64,000 nt of DNA from Meandrina meandrites. Taxonomy: Eukaryota > Cnidaria > Anthozoa > Scleractinia > Meandrinidae. The stretch is taken from positions 12,471,840 through 12,535,839 of the forward strand of contig OY855915.1 of NCBI GenBank assembly GCA_963693305.1, read 5' to 3'. The notes beneath the pieces are model-generated. The model ran no database searches. It had not been told where the DNA came from and saw nothing but the letters and a program-made list of their open reading frames with translations. The stretch's first letter is position 1, and each line of letters opens with the position of its first letter. The position numbers and the translations under genes are program-made. Positions 41,555 through 53,500 of this stretch are shown in pieces.

Positions 41555-44500
41555 CTGAAAGATTAAAAATAAGTAATTGTTGTGTGGCATCACTGCTGGT
41601 CCACAGTAAACAAGAACTGGCCCTCATGTACTAGTCTCCTTCCTAGCCATAGCTCTTGTACAATGTACAAACCTCAAATGAGATTTTACTACCAAACATC
41701 CAATGAATGTTATAAAAAATGCTGTCTGTGCTCACAAAAAGTGGTAAACATCAATTCATTTAAAAATAAAAATTAGCAACATTAAGTATAACGTTTCTAC
41801 CACTTCAGGTTATCATCAAAAGCAAATCGTGCGACAATGTGAACCTCTTAGACGGCTAAAACACGATTTCGATTTTTTTTCCGATGTTCACATCAGGATC
41901 CCATGTAGATTTCATCAATCAAATACAAAATTATATGTCATATACACTTTAAAAAATTTTACTATCATCAAAGACATTCCACTCCATAAGCTTAATAAAA
42001 TGAAAGATTTAAAGGAACCCTCCACTGTTTTTACAAGTATCGCTAAAAATGTTCCAAATGTGTTAATTAATAGATGCTATATTAATAAAATGACTTACCT
42101 AGCGAACTGATTTTTTTATCGATTTTCGAAGAAGAGCCTTTTAGCCTCATCGAAATTCCCGCGGCCGCCATCTTGAATAGCGCGCAGTGGACTGTGGGCA
42201 TTGATGACGTATCGTGGTTGCTCTCTCCAATCTCTGCTCTATGAATTCGAGCAGAAACCCATAAGGGTTTCTGATTCGAGATAATTTGGTAAACATGTGG
42301 CAGATTTTGCCATATCACCTGAACCTAGAGTACTCTTCTAAAGAAGAACGACCAGAGAATGCATCATAACAAGAAGAAGAGGAGGAGGAAGGTTCAATTT
42401 TAAAGTAAGAAAAGGTCGATCGCCATCGAACACGTCTTTAGACCGCTTATGCGAACGATGTTCTGCACTGCCGATCGAGAAGTCATCAGTGCAAAGAGCT
42501 GGCATTTTTGTCGAAAGATGAAGGTACACAGTGATGCAGAAAGGTCATCTATGCTCTGTGTTTTTATTTATAAAAGAGACTTATGTTTCGTTAAGTATTT
42601 GTATGATTTTAAAAGTGAAATAAATTTGATGAATGGAACTGAACTGTTGATCTTTGTTTTGCTCGTTTGTAAATAAAAAAAGCCAATCGATTCTTTAAAA
42701 ATGTTTCTTCATTGTGGCCCGATACTTTTTAAAATTCATCAGAAAGAAGAGTAAAATTCCAGGTTAAAAGACTACTGTAGGTCCAGGTAATATATAAACA
42801 ATAGCCCCCATTTGGCGCGAAAATATGCACGGACATTTGTCCGCGGACATTATCTGTTCCAAGAAGCGAACAGTTTTCCGAGAGCGAAGCTCGAGGAAAA
42901 CTGTGAGCTTCGAGGAGCAGATCATGTCCAAGGACAAATATCTGTGCATATTTTCGAGCCAAATGGAGGCTATTGTGTTTATTATCCTTCAAATATTTTT
43001 TTTACAAGGCCGCATTTTGGGAGACCTTTTCTCAGAGCTTTTAAACGTCAAAGAAATTCTGTCAGCGCTCAAAATATTATTAGTCTGTTCAAAGTGTTTA
43101 GTTTTATTCATTTTAACAATTTACTCGGGATAAAAGCTAAACGTGCGAACGTAAATCGCAAAGTTCGAAAACTGGGGAATATCACTTGGGGAATAACATC
43201 TGATATTCCCCAGTTTTGGCTGCATCACGTGACGTGTTTAGGCCAATCGCGCGCGCGAAAAATATTTGATGGATTATAAATGGCTGATATGGTATCTGCG
43301 ACATGTTTACCAATTTATACAGCAGAGATTGGAGCGAGCAACCACGCTACGTCATCAATGCCCACAGTCCATTGCGCGCTATTCAAGATGGCGGCCGCGG
43401 GAATTACGAAGAGGCTGAGAGGCTCTTCTTTGAAAATCGATAAAAAAATCGATTCGCTAGGTGAGGCATTTTTTTAATATAGGATTGACTAATGAGCACA
43501 TTCGGAACATTTTAAGCAATACTTGTAAAAACAGTGGAGGGTTCCTTTAAAAAATGGTCTTGTAACCAGATTGGTTCATTACAATGTTACGCTGGTTCGA
43601 AATTCTCTAACCAGCGTAACATTTTCAAATTTTCATGTTGAAAAATGTCGTTGGAAATGGGGAAAATTTGTACAAGCAATCCACCATAACTAACCAGGTA
43701 AACATTTGTGTTCATAACTAAGCCCTGCGTATGAACCCTTTGTCTAGGGTTGTCAGCCAACGGCTTTAAAAATACTAAGAAATGGATACAACGTCTCTGG
43801 TTAAATTTTGAAAAAAAAATCAGCTTTGTTTAAAAACAAGAGAATATCGCTGCCATTTGCATGGTATAAGGTCTGTTGATTGGAACCCAGTGCAAATTAG
43901 GACTGTGATCAGATGACATGTGTATCATCACGGTTTCACACTGCTTAACGTGTTCAAGGTTGACTTCTGATCGCGCCAAGACTAAAAAATCACAACTGTG
44001 ATCCATGGCTCATGGCGCGTTACAACAGAATATTATCAAAAACGGATATTACATAAAAATTTACATCAATGTTAAAAAAATGTATGTATGCAATAAAACT
44101 AAAATAGATATCGTAATATTTACAAGTGCCTGGATTGGTTGCTAGATCTAAGCCTATTGCATACAAATTCTATAAAGAATTTAAGTATATATAAGTTGTC
44201 GGCTATCTTTGTTCATGGTCAGGCAGAAGGCTGAAAGTTTCCATTCCATGTCAACACAATGTTTTTGACTGCATTTGCCAGTAATGGTAGTGTTTCCTTT
44301 TTCTGAGCATCTGACCACACAATAACAACAATATATCATCTTCATTTCCTCGCGCAACAACATCACATCGAACCTGGTAACCCCTTGACTAGCGGTCAGG
44401 AAACGAGAGACCCTGGAAGAATCGAACTTCTGGTTGCATTGCGCATGCCTGGCTTTCAAAAGTATGACTCAACGAACTTCTAAGTGGTTCGACTCCTGTT

Positions 44501-47500
44501 GGAAGCATTCGTGGTGTCTATTGCCTCAAAGAGCTTACTGGAAAGCTTAAAATCAAGTGCATTTACCCTCGACTCAGTACAGTTATTTTAGGCTTTGGAG
44601 TTCGCATGCTGGGTAGCATACAAAGGACAAGTCTAATTTAGTTTTACTTGTCCTGTTCTAGTGGCATCAAGATGAACAGTCTCACCTGTTTTCGTGCAGC
44701 CTTATTGCCAAGAGTATCGATGGCATGTGCGGCTTTAAGCACTAGCAATCTGGCTTGCTCGATTTCTATCCTGGAAAGAGCAATCTGCTGTTGAACCATC
44801 CCCTAAGACAGATATAAACAAACATAAACAAAGACCAGCTATGCATAGCAAGATTTAGTTCTGACCTTAGTTTTATTCAATAGTAAACACAAATGTTTAT
44901 TTTAATTGGGAATTTTTGTCTCTTGGTTTGCGACGATCTCAAACTGCAATTACGTAATTAGAAGTGAACAAAATTGACGTTTCTGACCTTTTCTGCGAGA
45001 CGTTTGCCAAAGGCAACTCTCTCCAAAGACCGCTGGACCATAAGCTCAAGAGAACGCTCTGCCAAGCCAATCATACGCATACAGTGATGAATACGCCCAG
45101 GGCCCAAACGACCTTGAGCTATTTCAAATCCTCGTCCTTCCCCTGTAACAAAAGCATAACAAGTTACTCACCAAATGAATCCATGCAGTCTATTTAAATA
45201 CAATTTGAAGAGACGTTTTCTTAAGGACATTTTCATTTAAGACATTTTCAACAAGACCATTGATATCTTTCTATAAAACAATGACTTTATCACTTTATTA
45301 TCAACTATCACTTTATTTGAGTTTTTGTCGTGAGATGTTAATTACTGCTCGTATAATCTGCAATCAACATCTGACTGCAGCTTGCTTAGTCTGTATTAGA
45401 CAGGGACAGAGTATATGCAAAATACTTCAAAATACATGATAGATAGCAGTAATTGTTGTTGAAACATATAGACGTGTTGTGGAAATGCTTCACAGTCTGT
45501 TTTTGCTGGATTGTTTAGTACAGTCAGTGAAGCCGAGCTTATCCTTGTGGAAACATCTTACTTCTTAATACGAACACCTGCATTGGTGTTCGGATTAAAA
45601 CCTCTACTGATCACTAGACTGCAAAGCAAGATCCACAACTATACTTTAAACCATACGGTTGCAAATTAAGCAATTAAAGACTTTTTTTAACAATGGAATG
45701 CCATAATTCTGCGGGTACGGCCTGAAATAATTAGTATTAAATGGCAAAAAGGATCTTTGAAGATATTCACGACTGTTTTCGCCTGAATGCAAAAGATTAC
45801 CACACATTACTGGCACCAATAAAAAGTAGGCATTCATTTTCGCTGAAGGCAAGCTAGTGTCATTTTTTTTATTTCAGACACAGACTATTTACAAGAAAAA
45901 AAAGATAGAAAAAAAAAGATACTTACAAATTCAACAATAATTTTACAACTGCATGCTTACAAATATGCTTATTATCAAGCTAGTGTCATACAAACCCAAA
46001 ATAACATTAGACGCTGGCACGCGGACGTCTCTAAATTCTATCTCCAAGTGGCCATGTGGAGCATCTAAAAGAATCAGGAAACATATAGACTTACTCCGAA
46101 TCTCAATTCACAAAATCATTTCGCGCATTTTTCCTCCCACTCCCACCCCCTGCGGGGCACGGATATTTACAACGCAACTCATACAATATCCGCATTTGGT
46201 ATATACTAAAACACTGTACGCTGATTGGCTACTCACACTCCGGCTATCCTTTGTAATAATGGCACAAGTTTTCTTGTTAATCCACCCCCTCTTAGGTAGG
46301 TAAAGTTGAATTCCCGAGATAGTACACTACACTACTCAAACTGCATAAAATGGCAAAGATGCTGCATTAAATTTTGTTACACACAGGACCAGATAGTGTA
46401 CGGAGACTGACCATTGTAGCCAAAGACAGTAAGAGGCCTGACTTTAGTGATCCCAGGAGTATCTAACGGTACCAACACCATGGAATGACGCCTGTGCCTG
46501 TTAAAAGCAAGTAAGCGATATTCAATTTACTTCAAGACATGACGTACATAGGGCAAATATCTATAGAGGGTCAGTCGATCCAAACAATCACATACTACCC
46601 GGAGCGTTGATGAAACAAGTTTTAATGAGTCCCCAATGCCTTCATGCGTGGCTTTCTGGCGTATTCTTCCACAGGCAGTCCAAGCTGACGATAAGAGCCA
46701 CAGAACTCTTGGAAGACCCAATTTATACGGGTTTGTATGGGACCGAAACAATTTTGTGTTAGGAGGTATAAATTTGAATATTTTACAAATAAATTGACTT
46801 GCACTGTTGCTGTGTTGTGTTCTTCGCTGTTTGCCAGCTTCTCGAGTTTTGAAGCGATTTCGGCGAGTTACTGCTTTGTTATGAATTCAAACACGTGTAC
46901 TTTAATATATATTTCCAAGGTTGGAAACAATTATCGACTGCCATTTACCCGAAGCTCGATGCATTCCATTAAAATGGTCAAGTCGCCACAGAATTTCCAT
47001 CAGTGTAATCTTCAGTAATTTCTCTTTTCTTTCACTGTCTCTTAGGCACCGAATGCTGGGGAGAGAGAGACCCTGGGAACGAGGGTAAGTGCTGTGCTGA
47101 AGTTTAAAAAAAAACCCATCAAACTGCGACCATTGCTTTTCTTGGTATTCGTGACCCATTGAACCACACACAACCACACCCAAAATGGCGTCATGTTAAC
47201 AAAATCGCCACAGGCCGTGTGGAGCCCTTGTTGACTCGAAAAGCTGACAAACAGAAAAGAACACAACACAGCAACATTTTAAGGACGTTCGCGCTAATTG
47301 TTTTTGCGCATCCTTAGTGCGCACGTAATTCATGTCGCAACGTCACGCCACGTCATGCATCGAGCGCGCGCGCTGAGAAAACTTTTCAAACAAATACAGG
47401 GCTGGTAGCTGTTGCGATAACTTCGCTCGCAGTTTACTCTCTCAAATGATCGGTGACCCCCAATTTTTTTTTGATAGGCAGCTTTGTTTTTCGATTCTCG

Positions 47501-50500
47501 ACAGATTGTAAAAAAATGAGCAAAAAGTCAATGTGGGAAGTCTACAAATTTCTAATTGTTTTGCCCACGCAACATCAAATCTTGCCCATCTTTCAACTGC
47601 CAGGCGAGTACAAATGTGATCACTAAACGATTAGATTTTCTAAAGGAACATCACCAGTTGAATCAATTTGCTTAATAGATCCCCTTAAACAATACTTGGA
47701 CAAGAAAATTGCATTTCATGAACTTATTCGCATTATTTTTGGGCAAACAGACACTGTCGCGATTGTCAGAAACGAAGGCTGATTTGTAAGATCTTAAGGT
47801 GATCTTTCGGACATCTCATCTCCGAAACGAATTAGGTGACCCCCCAATTTTTTTACATTTCTGACATAAGTAACCCATAAACTCACACTGGTGAAAGTTT
47901 TAGAAACAAGTCAATGTTGGAAGATTTTCGCGCGAACGTCCTTAAGTCAACTTGATTTATAAACCATTCGAATTTATATCTCCGAAAACAAAATTTCTCA
48001 CCTAGAGTACTGCGGCACTTATCGTTACCTTGGGCTACCTGTGATCCTTCTAATAATACCGACAGTATTTGTATGTTTGAAAGAAATACCATAATGAAGA
48101 CAATGTTTACCGAGACAATATTTTACTATTTGTTCTCAAGCTGCTGACAACGAAACAACTTTGAACCATTTAGTGAAAATCTGCCTGGAATTACACGAGG
48201 TTTGCACTTCCAACTACTTTAAATGGTTCCACGGGTCTAAACCTGACTCAAAACTAGGAGAGGGATGCCTTGCAGGTTTTTTAGTTTGTATTTTATAAAC
48301 GATAACGTTTTTCATAACGTTTTTCGGCTGGAGATCAAAAGATTGCTAACTAACCCACGATTTTGGCCGGCTACCAACAGCCATGGTCCACAGGATTTAA
48401 TGGAATAATCATAACACTGTACCCACTGTCCCAGGCCAACGTAACACTGTGTGGAAACAGAGGAAGAGCCCTGGGAACGAGATTGCTCCTAGCCTAGTGC
48501 GATCTTACACATCAAGTGTGTAAGCCCACAGGAACCACAAGTTACTCAAAACCTGAATTAATCGATCTTGATTTACCACCTCTCTGCAGTACCTATCCTT
48601 TGTTAATCCCGCCACCCAATCTATCAAAAATACTTTCAACCAACGAGAGCGAAATATTAATCTTTTCTTGCAGGATACTATCATTAGGAGAACGTGTAAA
48701 CACTAGTCTACGTGAAAAGCTTTTTCAACATACTGTAGCAGTCAAAAAGAAAATGGAATTTAAAAACAAGCAGTCTACTGCTACTTCTCATCTGTTAAAC
48801 AAATTTTTACCTCAAACCAATTTTAACAACCCAACTTCAATTGCATATTCTAACACCCGTAGGGGTATACAAAACTCCAAGCTGAACAACCATTCATGTC
48901 GAAAGTAACTCACAGCTTACCTTGGAATGTCATTTGCTTTGCTGCATCCCATCACAATAGCTATCTTACAGCGAGGGTCTCCTGCTCCTGAGCAAATAAA
49001 GACAAATGTACACAATTCTAAAAGGCATGTAGTGACAGTTTTCAAAGAGATGCACTGATAGTTGTTCAAGAGATGCACTGATAGTTGTTGAAGAGATGCA
49101 CTGAAAGTTGAGAAAGAGATACACTGACAGTTGTTCAAGAGATGCACTGAAAGTTGTTCAACAGATGCACTGAGAGTTGTGCAAGGGTTGCAGGGACAGT
49201 CAAGGAAGAGATGTACTGACAGTTGTTCAAGAGATGGACTGACAGTCAAGCAAGAGATGCACTGAAAGTTGTTCAAGAGATGGACTGACAGTCAAGCAAG
49301 AGATGCACTGACAGTCAAGCAAGAGATGCACTGACAGTTGTGCAAGAGATGCACTGAAAGTTGTTCAACAGATGCACTGACAGTTGTGCAAGGGTTGCAG
49401 GGACAGTCAAGGAAGAGATGTACTGAGAGTTGTTCAAGAGATGGACTGACAGTCAAGGAAGAGATGTACCGACAGTTGTTCAAGAGATGGACTGACAGTC
49501 AAGCAAGAGATGCACTGAGAGTTGTGCAAGAGATGCACTGAAAGTTGTTCAAGAGATGGACTGAGAGTTGTGCAAGAGATGGACTGAGAGTTGTGCAAGA
49601 GATACACTGACAGTTGTTCAAGAGATGGACTGACAGTCAAGGAAGAGATGTACCGACAGTTGTTCAAGAGACACACTGACAGTTGTTCAAGAGATGGACT
49701 AACAGTCAAGGAAGAGATGGACTGATAGTTGTTCAAGAGATGCACTGAAAGTTGTTCAAGAGATGGACTGACAGTCAAGCAAGAGATGCACTGAGAGTTG
49801 TGCAAGAGATGTACTGAAAGTTGTTCAAGAGATGGACTGAGAGTTGTGCAAGAGATGCACTGACAGGTGTTCAAGAGATGCACTGACAGTCAAGCAAGAG
49901 ATGCACTGACAGTCAAGCAAGAGATGCACTGATAGTTGTGCAAGAGATGCACTGATAGTTGTGCAAGAGATGCACGGACAGTTGTGCAAGGGTTGCAGGG
50001 ACAGTCAAACACTGACCTTGCTCCCAATCCGCTGTGCCGTTTCATAGCTCAGTTGGTAGAGCATCACACCGGTATCACAGAGGTCACGCGTTCTGAATTT
50101 TTTCAGGCTTCTTTCTTTTCACCGCGAGGATCATCTCTTTACTTTGCATCTATCCGCAGTTCAATATGAATTATTTCATATACTTTACGTCATGCACTGA
50201 CAGTTGTGCAAGGGACGCAGTTATAAAAAATAGCTTATTACCACTGCTCCACCACTTTCTTCCATTGATAACAACTTCGTTGCCTTCTCTTCTTATCTCA
50301 CACTCCATGTTTGTTGCATCAGATGAAGCTACATCGGGTTCTGTGTAGTATTAAAGATAACATTTCTTAATAAAGTATACATTTGTAATAAATAGCTAAG
50401 TAGTAAGTTTAAAAATGCTTACAAAGGACGAATAATAACGAACTGGAAAAAATCTCAGGTAAATCCAGGATTGAACGCTAATGAGATGCATATTCTTTAT

Positions 50501-53500
50501 CATAGGCATCACAGTGTCCTCACTAATAAAAGTTCACCAAGAAACACACCTAATTCTGTCAAATATGAAGTAACGTGGAAATGTAAAATAACCCAGTCAA
50601 ACCTGAAGTACTTATTAAAAACTACTTGCGTTTAATCCTGGACATAAGTAAAAAATCTTGCAGCAGCAAGAACACCACCTCCAAAAAGCAAGGAGAAAAA
50701 AATCTGATGAAAGCACTTCAACTTTAAACAGAACCGCTACAAACTTGACAACATTCAAAGTCGCTACGAGTCATTGAACTTGGAAAATGAATTCCTAAAA
50801 CGAGAATATAAAACCGAATACATTTTGCCAACAACAAAACATATTTGAGCATTTAAGAAACCTTAACCTAAACGCAACGTTTGCCTCTCCATCTTCTGTA
50901 TTAAAAAAATAAACTTTCTACAATTTGAAGCTTTGGGAATTCCTGTTACAAGAAACGGAAAACCTAAGATGGATGATGAAATTAGCTTTTGGATTGTAAG
51001 AAAAGAAATATTTCGAAAGATTGACTTACCACCGGCGGAACTGGACAACTTATTTATGCCATATTCTTTTGACTATTCGAAAATGCAGACCTTTTACCCT
51101 TTTGTAAGCCGTACCTTTTAGCAAATACGTATGGAGAGCCATGGGATAATATTAAAAAAATAATGCAATATTTTCTCACCGTGAACATCTCAATGGTGTG
51201 TTGACTTTTCTTTGTATACACGTTCGTCTACAGGCTCATGTGTATACTAAATCAAAGGTCTCTTTGAGACTACAACTATTTTTCATATTATTTTGCAACA
51301 GTATAAAATGAAAATATTTTGCTGGTGTTCCATAAATGAATTTCTTTCTTCTATCTCTTCTTTAAACCTGTTAAAATTACACTCAAATTGCTGACCGGAC
51401 TAATGCATAATGCTGTAGACACATGAACGCATTGCAGACCTATGTGTTAGGTTAGCTCAAAGTGTTGGCAATACACAACATTTTTCTTTCTTTTTCCCCC
51501 AAGAAGCTAATAAGTGCCTCCCATTGATTATTTTGCTCAATATTCCTGTATTACATGCGTTACTTTATAAAAACCCACATTTGCTGGAGCCCCCGTTCAT
51601 TACATAACAAAGACACCATATGCTTTCTAAGTAATGTTTTGAAACAATTCAAATGAGAAAGTGCTTGCACCGCATGCTCTTGACATAGCTGATAACTATC
51701 TCGTCATTATTTCACTGTTTCACATTTGCCAATATTTAATTACATCTTTGTCAAGTCCAGTTATACATTGGTCAGCGGAAGGAAGGATTGACTGAGCGAG
51801 TGAGCCAGTGATTGCACTCGTCTACTACACTCCTATTTTGCATTCTGCAGCAAAATAGTCATAAAAACAAAGTATAACTTACTAGCAATGGAATATAATA
51901 TGTTACCTGTCATACAAAAGGCAGACCTAATTTCTCCTCTGAGAAGGGGTTCCAGCCATACCTTCTTCTGTTCTGTGGTACCATACAGATGAAGAACCTC
52001 CATATTACCAGTATCTGCAGGGAACATAGCAAAAGTGTTGACTGGTCATGCAAACTGATAAATGCATTCCTAGTTTGTGAGAAACTATTTGAAATTAAAT
52101 AAGCAGCTCAATTGGTTGAGTATGCATCAGTGGAGAGTTGATCTTGGAGCTGTGAAGCTGTGTCCACCAAGAAATTAATTAATTGGCGTGAAAACATGAT
52201 GAGAGATTTTGGCTACTTTCCCTGCACTTTTTACCGAACGTTTGGAAGAAGTTATTCAGAACAGCTACAAATTCAACGGAAAAAAAACGTCCAGCACATT
52301 GTGGTGATAGCAAACCCCAGGTCACTCTTTCTCTACAGTTTGACCTTAATTTTCGTGGATAAGGAAAATGATAAAATTAAACCACACCGGAGAAAAACAA
52401 CAGAATTTTAGAGTTTTATTTAGCAATAGCTACTATAAGGCATACAGTAAACACCCACGTATAAGAACCTAGAATTTTTGGGTCCAGGCTGAATGGGTTC
52501 TTATATTTTGGGGTAGTTTTTCCGAACTCAGGCTGATTAGGTTCTTAGTAGGTTCTTATTTGTAGGAGTTGTCATAGTGATACCACACAGAGCAAAAGTC
52601 AGGGCACTCTACAGATTCAAGTCCCAAGGCTACACCAGTATAATTTTATACAGTATTCTATACTCTGTATTTAAAAGATTTTCAATTAAACAAATAATTT
52701 TCATGTTGTTTCTCAGAAATTTCACAATTTCTATCAATTAAAATCCAATATTTTGGCTACAAAATAAGAGTGTTTTTTTGTATAAGAACCTATTGTTCTT
52801 TGCCAGCCTAAATAGGTTCTTATATATTTGGGTATTAAAATGCCCAATTTCAGCCTGTAGGTTCTTAAATCACTAGGTTCTTATACGTGGGTGTTTACTG
52901 TAGTGATTACAAAACAAAAAAAAGAGTGAAGGTTCTGACTTATACGCCTGACCAACAATACATTCCAGAACCGGTGCTGTGGAGGTATTTACCTATTCTT
53001 GTCCTTATAAGGATAAAGCGGGTTTTACTTCTTTATCAAAATAAATCTTAGGATAAGAAGGTTTGGAGGTTTGTTTTCCCGTAGTTAATCAAAATGAATT
53101 TTAGATTTTTAGGCTAAGTACCTGGAGCACTGCAGTTAAAGACCTCTGGAGCAAATGCACATCTACCAGTTAACTCTGCTAACAGAGCATAGTCCAGTTG
53201 ACTCAAACCTGATTCACTAGGTAAAAACAGGTTCCATAATCCCTCTGACTGTGCTTTTCTCTGAGTGGACAAAATTAAACAACCACATGCATACATATAT
53301 TTAGCAGTTGGTTTCTCTTCTACCCTGCGAGCAGAGTCTTCTTCGATCTTCCTAGATACGTCGCTCTTCTAGCACATGAATGTAATTTGTATTTTGCAAA
53401 CACAAAATCCTTTTAAGAATGTAATTCTTCATTTTATTATACTATAAACAATATAATCAATACTAAGAATGAATGCTTATTAAGTAAACACAACTAAAAA

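Noticed and set aside
42812..43279. 155-codon plus-strand ORF ([13 protein letters not shown]...) and its minus-strand look-alike
   Set aside because: Both lie on the palindrome inside TTAA-4; the mirror-image ORFs arise from symmetry.
48516..48908. 130-codon plus-strand ORF next to an ACAD11 exon
   Set aside because: Low-information Asn/Ser/Leu composition, no recognised relative and no splice support. Possibly a transposon scrap; not enough to call a gene.
49434..49883. 149-codon minus-strand ORF (repeat protein look-alike)
   Set aside because: It is the translation of the 23-bp minisatellite; a period not divisible by three yields a 23-residue repeat automatically. No start context, splice or non-repeat sequence supports a gene.
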